Assembly: GCA_900315035.1 (NCBI GenBank)
Contig: OMXO01000023.1
Span: 22,558-86,557 of the forward strand
Direction: 5' to 3'
Origin: an uncultured Prevotella sp.
Lineage (GTDB): Bacteria > Bacteroidota > Bacteroidia > Bacteroidales > Bacteroidaceae
DNA: 64,000 nucleotides
Made by a program: the position numbers and the translations under genes. This document shows positions 34,862-42,780 of the stretch, one piece after another (position 1 is the first letter of the stretch; the number at the start of each line of letters is the position of its first letter). The notes under the pieces are model-generated. The model searched no databases. It was not told the origin of the DNA and saw only the letters and a program-made list of their open reading frames with translations.

Positions 34862-35972
34862 TTTTATTGGAGATCTTTTCCTGAATCCAGTAGAGGGCGA
34901 GGGGCAACCCTACGCCTGCTATGCTGTATGCTATCCAGAAGAGGTCTTCTTGTGAATGCTCATGAATCACCATGTGGCAGCCTACCTGCCGGATGTTGAG
35001 GCCGTAATACCAGATTTTGAGCAGACTGACCGTCTTGTATGCTATGATGTGGAAGATAAAGATGTAAAGCGTGTGGTCGCCGATATAGGCCAGTGCTCTT
35101 TTGAGCCATCCTTCATGTCGGTCGAGCCATTGGCTGATGTTATAGGTCATCAGGAATCCTAGTAGGGCCGGAACGGGTAAGGATAGGAATTGAGTATAGG
35201 TAGAGCGCCAGTTCATGTTGGCTGTCAGGTATTTTGAAAAAAGGAACACGATGATGCCGAAGCCTACAGAGGTCCAGACGTAGGCATAGTGTCGGTTGAT
35301 GATGGTTTGGTAGCGTTCAACGAACTGCCGGAAAATAAAGCCGCAGCCGAAGAAGAAACAGCCCATCATGTCGCGATATCCACCTTGCACGAGGTTGACC
35401 ACCTTCAGTCCTTCATAAGTCTTCCAGGCGCAAAGCAGCAGCATGATGATGCAGACGAGGTATGGGATGGACTTCTTGCTTGTCATTGTCGTCTTGGAGA
35501 GAGCGACATCCAGCATCTTATATATAATAAGGTATAGGATGCTGGCCACGAAGAGTCCTCTGAAGAACCAGAAGGCACCACATAGGAACTGATCGTAACC
35601 TCCCATAGCTGTTATGATGTTCCAGAGGTTCTGCTGAATCTGATGCCAGGAGTAGGGGTGTGTCACACCGCCAGCCTCGTTGCCATATTGTTCGTTGAGT
35701 ACACCGATGGAGAACATCCAGTTATGGATGAGAAGGAAAAACACAGACCATTTCACGAAAGGCCAGTAGAGTCCCTTCACGCGTTTCTTCACGAAGGTTA
35801 CCTCGTCGTTCAGGTACTTCAGTGAGAAGAAATAGCCCGCTGTGATGAAGAATAAGGGCATGTGGAACTCGAAGATAAACTTGCAGAGCCATCCCGGCGC
35901 TTCGGCATGGGCGATAACCATCAGGATGATGGCAATACCTTTGCAGATGGATATGGTCGTGTTGCGCTTCAT
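34821..35972 (-). CDS. Membrane acyltransferase (acyltransferase-3 family)
   Basis: A 383-residue integral membrane protein with about ten hydrophobic segments. It starts SICKGIAIILMVIAHAEAPG (the ISxxKGIAIxLMVxxH pattern with the active-site histidine), followed by FEFHMPLFFITAGYFF. The family transfers acetyl or other acyl groups to surface sugars or lipids. It is the last gene of the minus-strand kdsA operon, 3 bases after the phospholipase-D-type gene, so envelope glycan or lipid modification is likely. It overlaps the convergent TPR gene by 41 bases. Confidence 0.88.
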   Translation of the reverse strand: MKRNTTISICKGIAIILMVIAHAEAPGWLCKFIFEFHMPLFFITAGYFFSLKYLNDEVTFVKKRVKGLYWPFVKWSVFFLLIHNWMFSIGVLNEQYGNEAGGVTHPYSWHQIQQNLWNIITAMGGYDQFLCGAFWFFRGLFVASILYLIIYKMLDVALSKTTMTSKKSIPYLVCIIMLLLCAWKTYEGLKVVNLVQGGYRDMMGCFFFGCGFIFRQFVERYQTIINRHYAYVWTSVGFGIIVFLFSKYLTANMNWRSTYTQFLSLPVPALLGFLMTYNISQWLDRHEGWLKRALAYIGDHTLYIFIFHIIAYKTVSLLKIWYYGLNIRQVGCHMVIHEHSQEDLFWIAYSIAGVGLPLALYWIQEKISNKIRGYKASVAAQAQ

Positions 35973-35975
35973 CTA

Positions 35976-37211
35976 CTAAATTAGGAATGTAAGCAGACTG
36001 CCGAGCCAGCCCTTGAACTTATGCCAGGCGTTCTGACTTTTTCGCCATTCTTCTTCCGTCATGTAGTCACACTTTTGCAAGTCTTGCATGAACCGTTCGT
36101 CGAGTTGCTTGGTTGTCTCGGGATCAATAGCCAGGGCGTTGATCTCATAGTCGTAGCGCAGACTGCGGCTATCGAGGTTCGTACTGCCGACGGTACAGAA
36201 GCGCCCGTCAACCATCATGATTTTAGAATGGTGGAATCCGGGGCGGTAGCGCCAGATATGGACGCCGCTCTTATATAGTTTACGCGTCTTCCTGAGTACC
36301 ACATCGGGCATGAGTGGCACGTCGTATTTCGATGAGATGAGGATATCCACTTTCACACCTCGTTTGGCGCAGCGCTTCAGAGCGTTCATGATAGAACGGG
36401 TAGGTACAAAATAAGGATTCACGATCTTAACGGAGTCCTTGGCATTGTCGAGGGCATGGACATAGAGGCGGCGCATAATCGCGGTGACGGTGCGAGGCTC
36501 GCGGTTGGCTATACCTATCATCTTGTTGCCGACAGGTTTACCCTGGAAGTATTTCGGGTCGCTGAGCTCCTCTTTTGTCACGTGCTTCCACATTCGGGCA
36601 AAGATAATCTGCAGCTCGTTAACGGCTGGTCCCTCGATACGGCAATGCATATCGCGCCATTCACCTACCTGTTCTGTGCCTACGATATAGTAGTCGGCCA
36701 CGTTCATGCCTCCTGTATAGCCTATCTCTCCGTCGATGACCACTATCTTGCGATGGTCGCGCGGCCAGATGTGGTTTATCCAGGGGAAGCGGATTGGGTC
36801 GAACTCGTAGATCTCGATGCTGTCGGCTCGTAGTTTGCGTAGGTGCTCTTTCTTCAGCGGCTTGTTGTTCGAGTCGTTCCCGAAGCCGTCGAAGAGACAT
36901 CTTACCTCCACGCCCTGACGTCGCTTTTCCCTAAGCAGGTCGTAGAGCAGATTGCCAATGGAGTCGTTTCGGAAGTTGAAGTACTCCATGTGGATGCTGC
37001 TTTTGGCCTGCCGGATGACTTCGAACATATCGGCAAACTTATCTTTGCCCGACATCAGCAGGTGAATCTTGTTGTGGTTTGTAAAACTGATGCCCTCTTG
37101 TCGCATCTCCTCTACAAAGAGTGAGTCGCTCGTCTGGGCATATCCATAGTGTGATATCAGCAGGAATAGCATGGTGACTATTCCTGCTGACCATTTTGAT
37201 GTTGTTGTCAT
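35976..37211 (-). CDS. Phospholipase D / cardiolipin-synthase-like protein
   Basis: A 411-residue protein with an N-terminal signal-like helix (about 8-26, ending YAQTS) and two PLD HKD motifs: DHRKIVVIDGEIGYTGG (His153, Lys155, Asp160) and HHSKIMMVDGRFCTVGSTN (His328, Lys330, Asp335). Both active sites are complete. Cardiolipin synthases usually have two N-terminal membrane helices; only one is visible, so it may be secreted or singly anchored and may act on lipids in the periplasm. Its ATG overlaps the stop of the upstream regulator (ATGA). Confidence 0.88.
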   Translation of the reverse strand: MTTTSKWSAGIVTMLFLLISHYGYAQTSDSLFVEEMRQEGISFTNHNKIHLLMSGKDKFADMFEVIRQAKSSIHMEYFNFRNDSIGNLLYDLLREKRRQGVEVRCLFDGFGNDSNNKPLKKEHLRKLRADSIEIYEFDPIRFPWINHIWPRDHRKIVVIDGEIGYTGGMNVADYYIVGTEQVGEWRDMHCRIEGPAVNELQIIFARMWKHVTKEELSDPKYFQGKPVGNKMIGIANREPRTVTAIMRRLYVHALDNAKDSVKIVNPYFVPTRSIMNALKRCAKRGVKVDILISSKYDVPLMPDVVLRKTRKLYKSGVHIWRYRPGFHHSKIMMVDGRFCTVGSTNLDSRSLRYDYEINALAIDPETTKQLDERFMQDLQKCDYMTEEEWRKSQNAWHKFKGWLGSLLTFLI

Positions 37212-40200
37212 TTACGGTGTTTGAGTCTGTATTCGAGCGGGGTCATTCCCATCTTCTCCCTGAAGATATTGATAAAGTTCTCAGCTGTCATGAAGCCGAT
37301 ATTCGTGGCCAGCTCGCTCATATTGATGTTTGTTTGTTTCAACAGGATGCATGCATGCTTCAGCCTGATGTCACGAATCAGCTCTGCTGGCGTTTTCGTA
37401 GTAAGGCTGCGCACTCTGTGGAAGAAGGGCACTCGGCCCATGCCCATGGCGCTGGCCATCTCCTCAAGACTGATCTGGCCTCGGCTCATGTTCTGCATCA
37501 CGTACTGTTCGATGTTCTTGATAAGTTGCTGATCCATGGCGTCGAGCATCGAGTAGTCCGACAGGTTCATCTCGCTCATCGCCTCTTCCTGCTCTACCTG
37601 AATGGTAGCAAGCTGGTTGGTAGCCTTCACAATCTTTGTATCGACGCGGTTCATCGGGTCGTCGGCATTGTCCTCTGCGCTTTGTGGCTTAATCTCGCCC
37701 ATATCGATGCTCTCTGTTGCAGTCGTCATACTTGAGTTGCGGTCTTCGAGCATGCGGGTTTCGGCACCTTCGATAAGGTTGCTGTTCACCTCGATAGGAC
37801 CGAGACCGAGCAGTTTGTTGAATCGCATGGTAGCATCCTGCAGGTTGAACGGCTTGGCCAGGTAGTCATCGGCCGAGAGGGTGATGTTCTGGTTGCGCAT
37901 GTCCTGCGGGGTGAGCATGCCTTCTGTCATCAGCACGAACTTGATGCGCTGGGTGTTGATGCTTGTCTTCAACTGGTTACAGAGGTCGCTACCTGTCATG
38001 CCAGGCATGTCCTGCTTACAGATTACGAGGTCGCATTGCATCTCGTCGAGGTCATCGGCGGCCTTCTCAATGTCGTTATAGGCATGGAAGTTATAGACAT
38101 ACTTGAAACGCGAGGTGGCGAACTTCAGGAACTCTTCGTTGTCGTCGATCATAACAACCGAGAACTTCATCGTTGGCGAGTCGAGGGCTGCTCTCGACGG
38201 TCTGGTAGCATCCGATGTCAAAGAGTGGCTTACAACATCTGGCAGGTCGATCTCTCCGCGTCCGTTGAGTTCCAGACGGTCGTGCACGGCATTCTTGGCT
38301 TTCTCCTCGGGGTTCTCCAGATTAGTCTGCATGTCGCTCACGCGGGTGATGATCTGCAGCATCTGCGAGTGGAGGGCGTTCAACTGCTCGCGTTCTTCGA
38401 GTGATTGCTCTTTCTCAGAGAGGTTACCGATAATCGATGTCATGCGTGCCATAGGCTGGCGCAGGTCTTCGCTGGCAGCCTTGATCTCTTCACGCTGCAT
38501 GGCCAGTTCTTCGATTACGGCTTTCTTCCTGGCCTTGATGACCGACAACTGCTTGATGCCGATACGCCAGAAATAGATGATTGTGGCAGCGATGAGTATA
38601 TAGGCCAGGATCATCCACCATGAGAGCAGCCAATGGCGCTCGATGGTGATGACAAGGGTGCGTTCCTGGTTGCTGACGGCACCCTCGGCGCTGATGGCTT
38701 TCACGTGGAGCGTGTATGAGCCGCTTGACAGGTCTTTGAAGGTGACACCGTGGGTCAGGGCATTACCGTTGCGCCAGTCTTCGTCCTTGCCTTCCATCCA
38801 ATACATGAACTGCAGGCGTTCGCTCTGGTTGTAGTTACCTGCGGCAAACTTGATGGTAAAGGAGTTCTGGTTATGACCTAACTCCAATTTGTTGGTCTCG
38901 TTAAGAGCCTGAGGCAGCACCACGCGATCGTCGTATTCGTGTCCAGTCAGAATTTCTTCCTCGCCGATATACAACTGGGTAAGCATCACGCGAGGCAGGG
39001 CTTCGTTTTCGTCTGAGGTGCGCTGGAACTCCCAGTTTACACCGTACAGTCCGCCCAGCAACACGTTACCGTCTTGTCTGGTCATGATGGCACCCGGGTT
39101 AAACTCGTTACTCTGCAGTCCGTCGGCTGTGGTGTAGTTATACAGACCGAAGTTGTTAGTTCCGTCCTCATGGTTACGTTGTACCACGATGCGGCTGACG
39201 CCACTGCTAGTCGATACCCAGATATTGTGGTTCTTATCCTCGGCGATACCGCAGATGTTATTGTTGCAGAGACCTTGCTTTTCGGTCAGATAGTTCAGGT
39301 CATCGTTCTCAAGGTTCAGAATGTTCAGACCTTCGCGGGTACCGATCCACAGCAAGCCACGAGAGTCTTGCAACACCTGGGTGATGAAGTTGTTCGTAAA
39401 CGACTTGTCGTTTGCTACGTTACCTGTCAGCACTTTCTTCTCAGTCGTCGAGAGGTTCAGCACGACAAGTCCTTCGGCCGTACCGATATAGAGGTTGTTG
39501 ACCTTGGCGTCTTTGTTATAGAAAAGGCTCGTGATGTTGTTCGTGTTCAACTTGCCGTTCTCGCGAGTGTATGACGAGAAGGTGTTCATCTTCGGGTTAT
39601 ACACTTGCAGACCACCGTTGGTGGCTATCCAGAGGTTGCCCACTTTGTCGGTACAGAGTGCATTGATATGGTCATCGATGAGCGTGGCCGTACTGTCCTT
39701 GGCCAGTGAATAGATGGTAGATGAGCCGTTCTTGATACGGGTAAGACCATTACGCTTCGAACCGATCCAGAGACTTCCTTCAGAGGTGACAGCCATTGTC
39801 GATACCTTCAGACTGGCCAGCGGACCGTCGTAGCCGATAACGCCTTGGTCGCTTGTGCCGTACCATACCTTGCCGTCGGCATCTTGTGCCATGGCCGTGA
39901 TGTCACCGATATGGTCAGAGCCGAAACGATAGATATACTTACCAGAGTAGGCAACGCCCGATTTCTCGGTGCCGACCCATATCAGGTCGGTATCGTCCAC
40001 ATAGACGCTCTGAATGCTGACGTTCTCCTTGATCCACTGGTTGTCGTTGATGTTTCGTGGCTGCACTTGCTCTGTCTCGTGGGTGTTGATGTCCATTTTG
40101 AGCAGTCCCAGTTGGTCGGAACCGATCCAGATGTTTCCGCTGCGGTCGCCAGCCATGCCGTTGATGTTGCGATCGACGCCCATGCCTTTCATGCCCAGGC

Positions 40201-40981
40201 GCTCGCCAATGCTGCTGTCCCAGGTGTTGCTCGTCTTGTTATACATGCAGAGCGTCCCCTGACCGTAGAGCCAGATGTTGTCCTGCTGGTCGGCAAAAGC
40301 CTTGAGCGACTTGTTCTTGCGAGAACTTACCGATGGTGCTGCTTCGGCAGCCCATACTGTATGCTGCTGATGCATGACGTCGCAGCATACTATGCGTCCG
40401 TCGTCATAGACGATGATGGCGCCGTCGCGGCATTCGCTGATAGAGCATACCACTCCCTGCGGCACGCCGTGCGCATCGTCGGTATAGCCGAACTCGAAGA
40501 GCAGTTGCTGCTGCTGGTTGTAGCAGACGACACCCTTGTTAGGAATGGCGCCCCAGAGGTTCTTGTGCTGGTCGATATAGACCACACTCGGAATCGTCTC
40601 GATACCCATGCGTGCAAAAGTCTGCTTCATGTCGCGTTCGAAAGTCTCTGTCTGGTGGTGATAGATACAGTAGCCCGAGGTTGTCTCTATCAGCAGGTTA
40701 CCGTCGAGCATTTCTTGGATCGAGATGATATAACTGTCGTTCAGCGATGAGCCGTCCTGCGAGTCGCTCTGGAAATTCCTGAAGGTATAGCCGTCGAATC
40801 GGTACAGACCGGCAGGCGTACCGAACCAGACGTAACCGCGGCCGTCTTTCAGGATACAGTTTACCTGACTGGATGTCAGACCGTCGCGCGCGTCGAGCGT
40901 CTTGAAAAGATAATCAGCAGCTGCTGCGAAGGGCAGTGCCAACAACATGATTATCAATAGTCTTTTTATCGTTTTCATCAT
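37208..40981 (-). CDS. Reg_prop/Y_Y_Y membrane regulator with AraC domain but no working phosphorelay
   Basis: A 1257-residue protein built like a hybrid two-component regulator. It has a signal peptide, two-component-regulator propeller repeats (many WIGT/WIATNGG motifs), a Y_Y_Y domain, one transmembrane helix (about 783-806), a short helical region, a receiver (938-1060) and an AraC-type HTH (about 1145-1257). Key residues are lost. The HisKA site reads SEDLRQP, with Glu838 where His is expected. Fewer than 50 residues lie where the ATPase domain should be. The receiver phospho-Asp is Lys989 (DLVICKQDMPG). The receiver Asp pair (946-947) and Lys1043 remain. It likely acts by conformation alone. 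It is cotranscribed with kdsA/kdsD. Confidence 0.88.
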   Translation of the reverse strand: MMKTIKRLLIIMLLALPFAAAADYLFKTLDARDGLTSSQVNCILKDGRGYVWFGTPAGLYRFDGYTFRNFQSDSQDGSSLNDSYIISIQEMLDGNLLIETTSGYCIYHHQTETFERDMKQTFARMGIETIPSVVYIDQHKNLWGAIPNKGVVCYNQQQQLLFEFGYTDDAHGVPQGVVCSISECRDGAIIVYDDGRIVCCDVMHQQHTVWAAEAAPSVSSRKNKSLKAFADQQDNIWLYGQGTLCMYNKTSNTWDSSIGERLGMKGMGVDRNINGMAGDRSGNIWIGSDQLGLLKMDINTHETEQVQPRNINDNQWIKENVSIQSVYVDDTDLIWVGTEKSGVAYSGKYIYRFGSDHIGDITAMAQDADGKVWYGTSDQGVIGYDGPLASLKVSTMAVTSEGSLWIGSKRNGLTRIKNGSSTIYSLAKDSTATLIDDHINALCTDKVGNLWIATNGGLQVYNPKMNTFSSYTRENGKLNTNNITSLFYNKDAKVNNLYIGTAEGLVVLNLSTTEKKVLTGNVANDKSFTNNFITQVLQDSRGLLWIGTREGLNILNLENDDLNYLTEKQGLCNNNICGIAEDKNHNIWVSTSSGVSRIVVQRNHEDGTNNFGLYNYTTADGLQSNEFNPGAIMTRQDGNVLLGGLYGVNWEFQRTSDENEALPRVMLTQLYIGEEEILTGHEYDDRVVLPQALNETNKLELGHNQNSFTIKFAAGNYNQSERLQFMYWMEGKDEDWRNGNALTHGVTFKDLSSGSYTLHVKAISAEGAVSNQERTLVITIERHWLLSWWMILAYILIAATIIYFWRIGIKQLSVIKARKKAVIEELAMQREEIKAASEDLRQPMARMTSIIGNLSEKEQSLEEREQLNALHSQMLQIITRVSDMQTNLENPEEKAKNAVHDRLELNGRGEIDLPDVVSHSLTSDATRPSRAALDSPTMKFSVVMIDDNEEFLKFATSRFKYVYNFHAYNDIEKAADDLDEMQCDLVICKQDMPGMTGSDLCNQLKTSINTQRIKFVLMTEGMLTPQDMRNQNITLSADDYLAKPFNLQDATMRFNKLLGLGPIEVNSNLIEGAETRMLEDRNSSMTTATESIDMGEIKPQSAEDNADDPMNRVDTKIVKATNQLATIQVEQEEAMSEMNLSDYSMLDAMDQQLIKNIEQYVMQNMSRGQISLEEMASAMGMGRVPFFHRVRSLTTKTPAELIRDIRLKHACILLKQTNINMSELATNIGFMTAENFINIFREKMGMTPLEYRLKHRK

Positions 40982-40997
40982 AGTGAATTATTTTCTG

Positions 40998-41945
40998 TTA
41001 TACCATACACGAATAGTGATCGACCACGCCGAGCAGGTGATTGTGCTCGTCGGTTACCAGCACCGAGTGTACTTTATATTTATTCATGATTCTCTGTATC
41101 TCTGTGATTTTGGTGTCGGGCCTGACAGCTTTTGGTGTGCGGGTCATGATGTCGCTGACCGTCCGGTCGAAGAATTCGGCCTGCCATTTCTCCATGGCGC
41201 GACGGATGTCGCCGTCGGTGATCAGACCGACAATCTCGCCGTTCACCTCTGCGATACCCAGTCCGAGTTTGCCCTTGCTCACGAGGATGATAGCCTCGCC
41301 CAGATGCATCTCTGGCGGCAGCACGGGCAGGTCGTCCTTGAACATCACGTCCTGGGCCGTGGTCAGCAGCCGCTTGCCGAGTTCTCCGCCCGGATGGAAC
41401 TGGGCGAAGTCGCGCGGCTGGAAGTTACGCTTCTCCATCAGGGCTATTGCCAAAGCGTCGCCCATGGCCAGCTGGGCCATGGTAGAACTGGTAGGTGCCA
41501 GGTTCATCGGACAGGCTTCTTTCTCTACACTGACGTTCAGGTGGCAGGTGGAGTATTTCGCCAGCAGCGATTCGGGGTTGCCGCTCATGCCGATAATGGG
41601 TATCTGCATGTGGAGCACCATGGGGATGAAGCGCAGCAGTTCGTCGGTCTGTCCTGAATTGGAGATGGCGAGCACCACGTCGTCGGAGGTCATTACGCCA
41701 AGGTCGCCGTGGAACACGTCCAGCGGATTGATAAAAAACGAGGGGGTACCTGTGCTCGACAGTGTGGCGGCTATCTTGGCTCCGATATGTCCGCTTTTGC
41801 CCACACCGGTAACGATAATCTTTCCTTTACACTCAAACATCAGTCTGACTGCCTCGTCGAAGCGCTCGTCGAGTTGCGGAATCAGCCCCATCACGGCTTC
41901 GGCCTCGTCCTTAAAGCATTGTATCGCGTATTCTCTGCTATTCAT
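40998..41945 (-). CDS. kdsD: arabinose-5-phosphate isomerase (KpsF/GutQ family)
   Basis: A 315-residue protein with an N-terminal SIS domain (IIVTGVGKSGHIGAKIAATL, AISNSGQTDELLRF, and the catalytic-loop SVEKEACPMNLAPTSSTM) and two C-terminal CBS domains (DGDIRRAMEKW and VHSVLVTDEHNHLLGVVD). It makes D-arabinose-5-phosphate from ribulose-5-phosphate, the first committed step to Kdo. It starts 4 bases after kdsA, whose product uses this metabolite, so the two act in sequence. Confidence 0.94.
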   Translation of the reverse strand: MNSREYAIQCFKDEAEAVMGLIPQLDERFDEAVRLMFECKGKIIVTGVGKSGHIGAKIAATLSSTGTPSFFINPLDVFHGDLGVMTSDDVVLAISNSGQTDELLRFIPMVLHMQIPIIGMSGNPESLLAKYSTCHLNVSVEKEACPMNLAPTSSTMAQLAMGDALAIALMEKRNFQPRDFAQFHPGGELGKRLLTTAQDVMFKDDLPVLPPEMHLGEAIILVSKGKLGLGIAEVNGEIVGLITDGDIRRAMEKWQAEFFDRTVSDIMTRTPKAVRPDTKITEIQRIMNKYKVHSVLVTDEHNHLLGVVDHYSCMV

Positions 41946-41949
41946 TTTC

Positions 41950-42735
41950 TTATTTCTCCTCGGTATAGTCCGTAGGTTTGATTAACTCTCTGACCAGCGC
42001 CTCGAGCTTGCGTAATTCGAGCATGTTGGCGGCATCGCTCAACCCCTCGTCGGGATTCGGATGCACCTCGAAGAAGTAGCCTGTGGCACCAAAGGCCTTG
42101 GCTGCCAGGGCCATCTGAGGCACGAAACGGCGGTCACCGCCCGTCTTGCCGTCGCTGCCTCCAGGGCGCTGCACGCTGTGGGTGCAGTCCATGATGACTG
42201 TCGGCACGAGTTCCAGCATGTCGGGAATGTTGCGGAAATCGACCACGAGGTTGTTATAGCCCATCATGTTGCCGCGCTCTGTCAACCATACATCCTTGGC
42301 ACCGGCCTCGCGGGCTTTCTCTACCGGATATTTCATGTCCTTGCCACTCAGGAACTGGGCCTTCTTGATGTTGACCGTCCGCCCGGTCTTGGCAGCAGCC
42401 ACAAGCAGATCGGTCTGACGGCAGAGGAAGGCGGGTATCTGGATGATATCGCAGACCTCGCCGACGGCAGGGGCCTGACAACTCTCGTGAATATCGGTCA
42501 GCAGGCGCAGACCGTACTTTGCCTTGACGTCGGCCAGCATCTGGAGTCCGCGCTCCAGTCCGGGGCCGCGAAACGAGCGGATAGAGGTGCGGTTGGCCTT
42601 GTCGAACGAGGCCTTGAAGATAATGTCGGTTCCTAACTTGGTGTTGATTTCCACCAACTTTTGCGCCACAGTGTCGAGCAGTTCGGCCGACTCTATGACG
42701 CATGGACCAGCTATGATCGTAGTCTTGTTACTCAT
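41950..42735 (-). CDS. kdsA: 3-deoxy-8-phosphooctulonate synthase
   Basis: A 261-residue DAHP/KDO8P synthase-type barrel. IAGPCVIESAELL at the N-terminus, FKASFDKANRTSIRSFRGPG (the KANRTS phosphate loop) and DCTHSVQRPGG are diagnostic for KdsA. It condenses arabinose-5-phosphate with phosphoenolpyruvate to Kdo-8-phosphate for lipopolysaccharide. It is the first gene of the operon kdsA-kdsD-regulator-PLD-acyltransferase. A -7 box at 42746-42753 lies 10 bases upstream of the ATG. Confidence 0.96.
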   Translation of the reverse strand: MSNKTTIIAGPCVIESAELLDTVAQKLVEINTKLGTDIIFKASFDKANRTSIRSFRGPGLERGLQMLADVKAKYGLRLLTDIHESCQAPAVGEVCDIIQIPAFLCRQTDLLVAAAKTGRTVNIKKAQFLSGKDMKYPVEKAREAGAKDVWLTERGNMMGYNNLVVDFRNIPDMLELVPTVIMDCTHSVQRPGGSDGKTGGDRRFVPQMALAAKAFGATGYFFEVHPNPDEGLSDAANMLELRKLEALVRELIKPTDYTEEK

Positions 42736-42745
42736 AATGATGATG

Positions 42746-42753
42746 CAAAAATA
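42746..42753 (-). promoter_or_regulatory. -7 promoter box for the kdsA operon
   Basis: The minus strand reads TATTTTTG, 10 bases before the kdsA ATG. It is a weaker match in an A-rich stretch. Confidence 0.45.
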
Positions 42754-42780
42754 AGAAATATATTCTATTCTGCCAAATTT

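Noticed and set aside
39845-40750. 301-codon plus-strand frame inside the large regulator gene
   Set aside because: It lies opposite a well-defined propeller domain and shows no family pattern.
40947-41985. Long plus-strand frames opposite kdsD
   Set aside because: Opposite strand of a certain arabinose-5-phosphate isomerase; low-complexity residues and no ribosome site.
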